Source of the DNA: DASPTB01 sp035623615
Lineage (GTDB): Bacteria > Actinomycetota > UBA4738
Reading direction: 5' to 3'
NCBI GenBank assembly: GCA_035623615.1
Contig: DASPTB010000072.1
Coordinates: 1 to 9,898 of the forward strand
Length of the DNA: 9,898 bases
Shown: positions 6,777 through 9,898 of the stretch, in pieces
Numbering within the stretch: position 1 is the first letter of the stretch
How the letters are laid out: every line of letters starts with the position of its first letter
The notes under the pieces: generated by a model
Database searches by the model: none
What the model saw: the letters and a program-made list of their open reading frames with translations, nothing else
What the model was told of the DNA's origin: nothing
Translations under genes and position numbers: made by a program

Positions 6777-6795
6777 CCTCGCTCCGAGGCTAGCA
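6777..6795 (-). promoter_or_regulatory. Extended -10 and start-adjacent hairpin of the SpoIID-type gene
   Basis: On the minus strand TGCTAGCCT (6795-6787) fits an extended -10 (TGNTANNNT). It partly overlaps the palindrome CCTCG-GAG-CGAGG (6789-6777), which ends at the base before the ATG and contains the only Shine-Dalgarno-like GGAG, 5 bases from the start. If this -10 is used, the leader is only a few bases long and the hairpin would not form in the mRNA. If the gene is read through from manB, the hairpin could hide the ribosome site. No good -35 is seen. Confidence 0.33.
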
Positions 6796-6834
6796 CAGCG
6801 GTCAGACCGTTTCGTCCTTATTTCGGGCACGATC

Positions 6835-6848
6835 GGCGCGTGCGCGCC
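6835..6848 (-). terminator. Weak GC hairpin directly after manB
   Basis: GGCGCG-CA-CGCGCC follows the manB stop immediately. It could fold as a 5-pair stem with a 4-base loop, but no T-run follows. It may attenuate read-through from manB into the SpoIID-type gene 72 bases downstream, or it may be chance in GC-rich DNA. Confidence 0.22.
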
Positions 6849-7865
6849 CTAGGTCTCCAGGACCGTGAACGGAGGAACGCGTTCCCCATCCGCCCGCGCG
6901 CCGGGCGGAACGACCGCCCCTTCCGCGAGGACCGAATCGACCACGTCGGCCCGCTCGCCCACGTGCACCGCGCGCCCGACGATCGAACCGCGGACGCGCG
7001 CCCCGGCCTCGACCGTCGCGCCCTCGAACACCACGGAGCCCTCGACGGTTGCGCCCTCGCCGACGCGCGCGTGGCCGCCGATCACCGCCAGCGGTCCCAC
7101 CGTGGCGCTCGCCGCGGTGGTCGCGTCCTCCGCGAGGAAGGGAGCCGGGTACCGGAGCCCCCGGATGCGTCCCTCGAGCGCGTCGAACGTGGCCCCCAGG
7201 TACTTGTCGGGCGTTCCCAGGTCCTTCCAGTACGCGTCGGAGACGAAGCCGTAGACGGGAACCTTCGACTCGACGAGGCCGGGGAACACCTCGGTCTCGA
7301 TCGAGACCGCGCGCGTCGTGGATACGCCCTGCAGCGCAACCGGCTCGAGCACGTACGCCCCCATGTTGACCGTTCCCGGAACGAGGTCGGCCGGCTTCTC
7401 CCGGAACGCCCCGACGCGGCCGTCGTCGCCCACCTCCACCAGCCCGTACGGGCGCGCGTCCTCGACGGGGCCGACGGCGATCGTCGCGACCGCGCCGCGC
7501 TCCCGGTGGTAGGCGGCCAGCCTGGTCAGGTCGAGGTCGGTCAGGATGTCCCCGTTCAGCACGAGGAACGCGTCGCGCAGGTGGTCGAGCGCGTTCGCGA
7601 TCGCACCGGCGGTACCGAGCGGCTTCGGCTCGGTGATCCACACCACGCGCGGCAGCCTCCCCTCGCGCGTCGCCAGGAATGGGCCGAACACCTCCTCGAG
7701 AAAGGGCGAGGACAGGATCGCCTCCTCGACGCCGTGTTCCGCGAGCCGGTCGAGGACGTGTGCGAGGAACGGGCGGTCGACGAGCGGCAGCAGCGGCTTG
7801 GGCACCGTTTCGGTGAGCGGGCGCATGCGGGTGCCTTCCCCCCCGACCAGCACGACGGCTTGCAT
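6849..7865 (-). CDS. manB: ManB-like sugar-1-phosphate nucleotidyltransferase
   Basis: This cytosolic enzyme activates a sugar 1-phosphate with a nucleoside triphosphate, most likely making GDP-mannose from mannose 1-phosphate. The protein is 338 residues. The Rossmann-like catalytic part begins with VVLVGGEGTRMRPLT (GGEGTR at 8-13) and PKPLLP (22-27). It continues with LGTAGAI (83-89), the metal-binding LNGDILTDLDL (103-113), NMGAYVLEP (167-175) and YWKDLGTPDKYL (212-223). From about 246 to the end the sequence turns into Val/Gly/Ala-rich hexapeptide repeats of a left-handed beta helix. The ATG at 7865 starts right at the first strand. It lies 3 bases after the wbbL-like stop, so the two are almost certainly one transcript. 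Substrate choice cannot be read from sequence: glucose-1-phosphate thymidylyltransferase is the main alternative. The wbbL-manB pairing, as in Rv3265c-Rv3264c, is the reason for the name. Confidence 0.87.
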   Translation of the reverse strand: MQAVVLVGGEGTRMRPLTETVPKPLLPLVDRPFLAHVLDRLAEHGVEEAILSSPFLEEVFGPFLATREGRLPRVVWITEPKPLGTAGAIANALDHLRDAFLVLNGDILTDLDLTRLAAYHRERGAVATIAVGPVEDARPYGLVEVGDDGRVGAFREKPADLVPGTVNMGAYVLEPVALQGVSTTRAVSIETEVFPGLVESKVPVYGFVSDAYWKDLGTPDKYLGATFDALEGRIRGLRYPAPFLAEDATTAASATVGPLAVIGGHARVGEGATVEGSVVFEGATVEAGARVRGSIVGRAVHVGERADVVDSVLAEGAVVPPGARADGERVPPFTVLET

Positions 7866-7868
7866 GGC

Positions 7869-8747
7869 TCAGCGCTCTCCGTGCATCCGGGAGAACAGCT
7901 CGGCGCGGGCCATGAGCGCCAGCCACGCGAACGGCCGGAGGATCGCCAGGAGGCCCGGCGAGCGGTGCTTCACGAAGTACCGGTACATGCTCCGCGAGTG
8001 CTCGAGCGTCGTCCGGCGCCGGCCCCGCGTGACCGTGCCACCGACGTGGGTCACCTCGAGCTCGGGACTGAAGCGCACGTCCCAGCCGGCGTCGCGCAGG
8101 CGTGTGCACAGGTCGAGGTCCTCGACGTACAGGAAGAAGTGCTCGTCGAACAGGCCGACGTCGTCCAGGGCCGCCCGGCAGAGGAGCATGCTCGACCCCG
8201 AGACCCAGTCGACCGAGCGTTCCGTTCGGCGGTCCCATCCCGCCATGCGGTAGGCCTTGGTCCAGCGATTGTTCGGCGCGAACGGCGATCCGAACGCGTG
8301 CATGAGCGCCTCGGTGTATGAGGGAGTCTTGCGCGCCGACGGGTAGATCGAGCCGTCCTCGTTGCGCGTGAGCACGCCGACGGCACCGACCCCGGGACGC
8401 GCGGCCGCGACCTTCAGCAGTCCCCCCAGCGTCCCGGCGCTGACGCGCGCGTCGGGGTTCAGCAGGAATACCCAGGGCGCGCTCGTCTGTCGCATCCCGT
8501 GGTTGGCGGCCGTCGCGAAGCCGAGGTTCCGTTCGCCCCGCAGCACCAGCGCCTGCGGGAACTCCTCCGCGACGCGCTCGGCGCTCCCGTCCTCCGAGTG
8601 GTTGTCGGCGACGACGACCTGGACGCGCGCGTCGCCCGCCGCCTCGTATGCCGAGCGCACCGCCGTCGCCACGTCCCGGCCGCTGTTGTAGTTGACGATG
8701 ACGACCGCGATGTCCGCGCCGTCGGAGCGCGTCGCGGGCTCAGGCAT
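7869..8747 (-). CDS. wbbL: WbbL-like GT2 glycosyltransferase (rhamnosyltransferase)
   Basis: This GT-A fold transferase probably moves a deoxysugar such as rhamnose from its nucleotide donor onto a lipid-linked acceptor at the inner face of the membrane. In mycobacteria WbbL adds rhamnose to decaprenyl-PP-GlcNAc to start the arabinogalactan linker; the acceptor here is unknown. The protein has 292 residues. AVVIVNYNSG opens the nucleotide-binding fold, followed by VVADNHSEDGS (45-55), NLGFATAANHG (74-84) and LLNPDA (95-100) in the DXD position. VDWVSGSSMLL (179-189) and FFLYVEDLDLCTRL (204-217) hold the usual catalytic-region acidic residues (E209, D210, D212). A C-terminal hydrophobic patch near 264-282 may sit on the membrane. 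The ATG at 8747 overlaps the stop of the upstream gene by 8 bases (ATGCCTGA), and no Shine-Dalgarno is seen, so translation is likely coupled. Confidence 0.88.
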   Translation of the reverse strand: MPEPATRSDGADIAVVIVNYNSGRDVATAVRSAYEAAGDARVQVVVADNHSEDGSAERVAEEFPQALVLRGERNLGFATAANHGMRQTSAPWVFLLNPDARVSAGTLGGLLKVAAARPGVGAVGVLTRNEDGSIYPSARKTPSYTEALMHAFGSPFAPNNRWTKAYRMAGWDRRTERSVDWVSGSSMLLCRAALDDVGLFDEHFFLYVEDLDLCTRLRDAGWDVRFSPELEVTHVGGTVTRGRRRTTLEHSRSMYRYFVKHRSPGLLAILRPFAWLALMARAELFSRMHGER

Positions 8748-9898
8748 GGGTGCGCGAGATCAACACGATGCCGGCGACGATCAGGGCCACGCCGACGTAG
8801 CGGATGCTCGGGATGTCCTGGCCGAGCACGAAGCGATCGAACAGCACGATGATCACGTACGTGAGCGACGCGAACGGGTAGGCGAACGACAGCGACGCGC
8901 GCGACAGCACGATCAGCCAGACGACGGCCGACAGCCCGAAGATCACCAGCCCGAGCCAGACCATCGGCACCGAGGCGATCCGGCTCGCCGTCTGCGCCGG
9001 GCTGCCGAGGACGAGCGGCTGCGCGCCGTTGTGCGTGACCTGGTTCATGCCGTATTTCAGCGTGAGCTGCGCCACGGCCGCGAGCACGACCGACAGGAGG
9101 ATCATTCCGAGAAGCATGCCGTTTCCTTTCGACGAGCCGGTGTTCGAGTCGCCATCGGTGGAAGAAAGTACACGAGGTGGCTGCGGCGGAGACGCTTCCG
9201 GCGCCGGCTCGCCGGAGCCGCCGGCGATCGGGGCGCGGCGGCGACGGCGCACGGCCGCCATCGCGGCCGTCAGCTCCGCGTCGTCGCCCGCGACGACATC
9301 CGCCGAACCGGCCTGCTCGGCCAGCCCGCCCGCGTCCGTCACGATGGCCGGCGTCCCGAGCGCCTGCGCCCGCGCGAGCATCCCGGACGACCACGACCGC
9401 AGGTAGGGAAGCACGACCGCGTCGGCGGCGACGATCAAGCGGTCGAGGTCCTCGTCGGAGAGGAACCGCTCCTCGAACGAGACCCCGGGCGTCCGCTCCG
9501 CCCGGCCGCGCAGGTCCTCGACGAGGCTGCGGTCCGCCGCCCGCTCGTCCTCGTGCCGGATCGAGCCCACCACGAGCAGCCGGCCGCCGCGTTCAGCGTT
9601 TCCCGACGCACCGAACGCCGTCACGGCCCGGTCGAAGCCCTTGTCCCGGTGCAGGAATCCGGCACACACGAGAACCGGTCCGCTCCCCTCGATCCCGAGC
9701 GCGGCGCGCGCCTCGTCCCGTGCGGGCACGGGGCCGGCGGGCAGGACGCGATGGGGAACGACCACCGACCGGAGGCGCACGTGGTATTCGCGCTCGAGCG
9801 CGTCGCGCTCGGCCCCGGTGTGGAACACGACCCGGCCGGCCGACCGGAAGGCCAGGGCGAGCAGCGCATAGTCGGGTCGCCAAAGCAGCGGAGGGTCG
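8740..9898 (-). CDS. GT4 glycosyltransferase fused in frame to an ArnE-like membrane transporter, 5' end outside window
   Basis: One open frame enters from the right edge and gives 385 visible residues (numbered from the first full codon at 9897). Residues up to about 215 are the C-terminal lobe of a GT-B glycosyltransferase of family 4: VCAGFLHRDKGFDRA, LLVVGS, then VLPYLRSWSSGMLARAQALG, the nucleotide-sugar region. A Pro/Ser/Gly-rich linker covers about 215-260. Residues 261-385 hold four membrane segments that resemble ArnE, a small carrier for undecaprenyl-phosphate sugars: VAQLTLK in the first, WLGL then WLIVL in the second, AYPFASLTYV in the third, GVALIVAGIVLI in the fourth. The glutamate that EmrE drug exporters carry in helix 1 is absent (alanine here). 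A role in making and flipping a lipid-linked sugar is inferred. The two halves may instead be separately translated, since a good internal start exists at 9117. The true N-terminus is not visible. Confidence 0.82.
   Translation of the reverse strand, partial: DPPLLWRPDYALLALAFRSAGRVVFHTGAERDALEREYHVRLRSVVVPHRVLPAGPVPARDEARAALGIEGSGPVLVCAGFLHRDKGFDRAVTAFGASGNAERGGRLLVVGSIRHEDERAADRSLVEDLRGRAERTPGVSFEERFLSDEDLDRLIVAADAVVLPYLRSWSSGMLARAQALGTPAIVTDAGGLAEQAGSADVVAGDDAELTAAMAAVRRRRRAPIAGGSGEPAPEASPPQPPRVLSSTDGDSNTGSSKGNGMLLGMILLSVVLAAVAQLTLKYGMNQVTHNGAQPLVLGSPAQTASRIASVPMVWLGLVIFGLSAVVWLIVLSRASLSFAYPFASLTYVIIVLFDRFVLGQDIPSIRYVGVALIVAGIVLISRTHA
9115..9170 (-). promoter_or_regulatory. Internal start signals for the ArnE-like half
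   Basis: Inside the linker, reading leftward, TACTTT (9170-9165) fits a -10, AAAGGA (9129-9124) is a good Shine-Dalgarno sequence, and after 6 bases comes ATG (9117-9115). The stretch is visibly poorer in G+C than either flanking domain, as intergenic DNA usually is here. Translation from this ATG would give a free 125-residue ArnE-like protein, about the normal family size. The signals make separate expression of the transporter, wbbL and manB plausible. Confidence 0.38.

Noticed and set aside
6777..6830. Longer start for the SpoIID-type protein
   Set aside because: It would add 18 mostly polar and charged residues ahead of a normal signal peptide and lies upstream of the -10 and Shine-Dalgarno-like elements.
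5199..8321. A 1040-codon open frame on the plus strand across three leftward genes
   Set aside because: It is antisense to the SpoIID-type gene, manB and wbbL, all with clear family motifs. Its translation is Arg/Asp/Val-rich without any recognisable domain, the usual mirror frame in GC-rich DNA.
1..9898. Mobile elements, CRISPR arrays, defence or phage genes
   Set aside because: No transposase or integrase motifs, terminal inverted repeats, regularly spaced repeats or toxin-antitoxin pairs are visible on either strand.

Overview
The window is very GC-rich (sampled 60-base lines run about 62-78% G+C). It carries the signature genes of coenzyme F420 biosynthesis in their actinobacterial forms: fused FbiC (CofG-CofH), FbiA, and fused FbiB (CofE plus a nitroreductase domain). 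With cell-envelope glycosylation genes alongside, this points to an actinomycete-type bacterium (Actinomycetota). It is probably not a mycobacterium, because fbiC sits beside fbiA and there is no sign of the mycobacterial arabinogalactan neighbourhood beyond two genes. I cannot place it more finely. No RNA genes, CRISPR arrays, insertion sequences or phage genes are visible.

Left part (1-4018): an F420 locus. fbiC reads leftward and leaves the window at base 1 with only the start of its CofH half present. Head-to-head with it, fbiA and fbiB read rightward and overlap by 4 bases. The 57-base gap between fbiC and fbiA holds two mirrored -10 elements, each 8 bases from its start codon, so both mRNAs are predicted to be leaderless. 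A strong hairpin follows fbiB. Together these genes make Fo, attach the phosphoenolpyruvate- or phospholactate-derived side chain, reduce it and add the glutamate tail. The guanylyltransferase that supplies the activated donor (FbiD/CofC) is not in the window.

Middle (4019-6848): a roughly 250-base non-coding stretch, then a rightward gene for a single-pass membrane protein with a histidine-rich outer domain and no assigned function. It converges, with a 16-base gap, on a leftward gene for a secreted SpoIID/LytB-type protein. In that protein the usual C-terminal HGVGMSQ motif lies at the N-terminus, and the C-terminus carries LGFP cell-wall repeats.

Right part (6849-9898): a tight leftward gene set. 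In transcription order it is a GT4 glycosyltransferase fused in frame to an ArnE-like small membrane transporter (open at the right edge), then a WbbL-like GT2 rhamnosyltransferase, then a ManB-like sugar-1-phosphate nucleotidyltransferase. The likely joint role is building and flipping a lipid-linked surface glycan. The fbiA-fbiB / manB-wbbL grouping matches the Mycobacterium tuberculosis Rv3261-Rv3265c neighbourhood, which suggests old synteny rather than recent acquisition.
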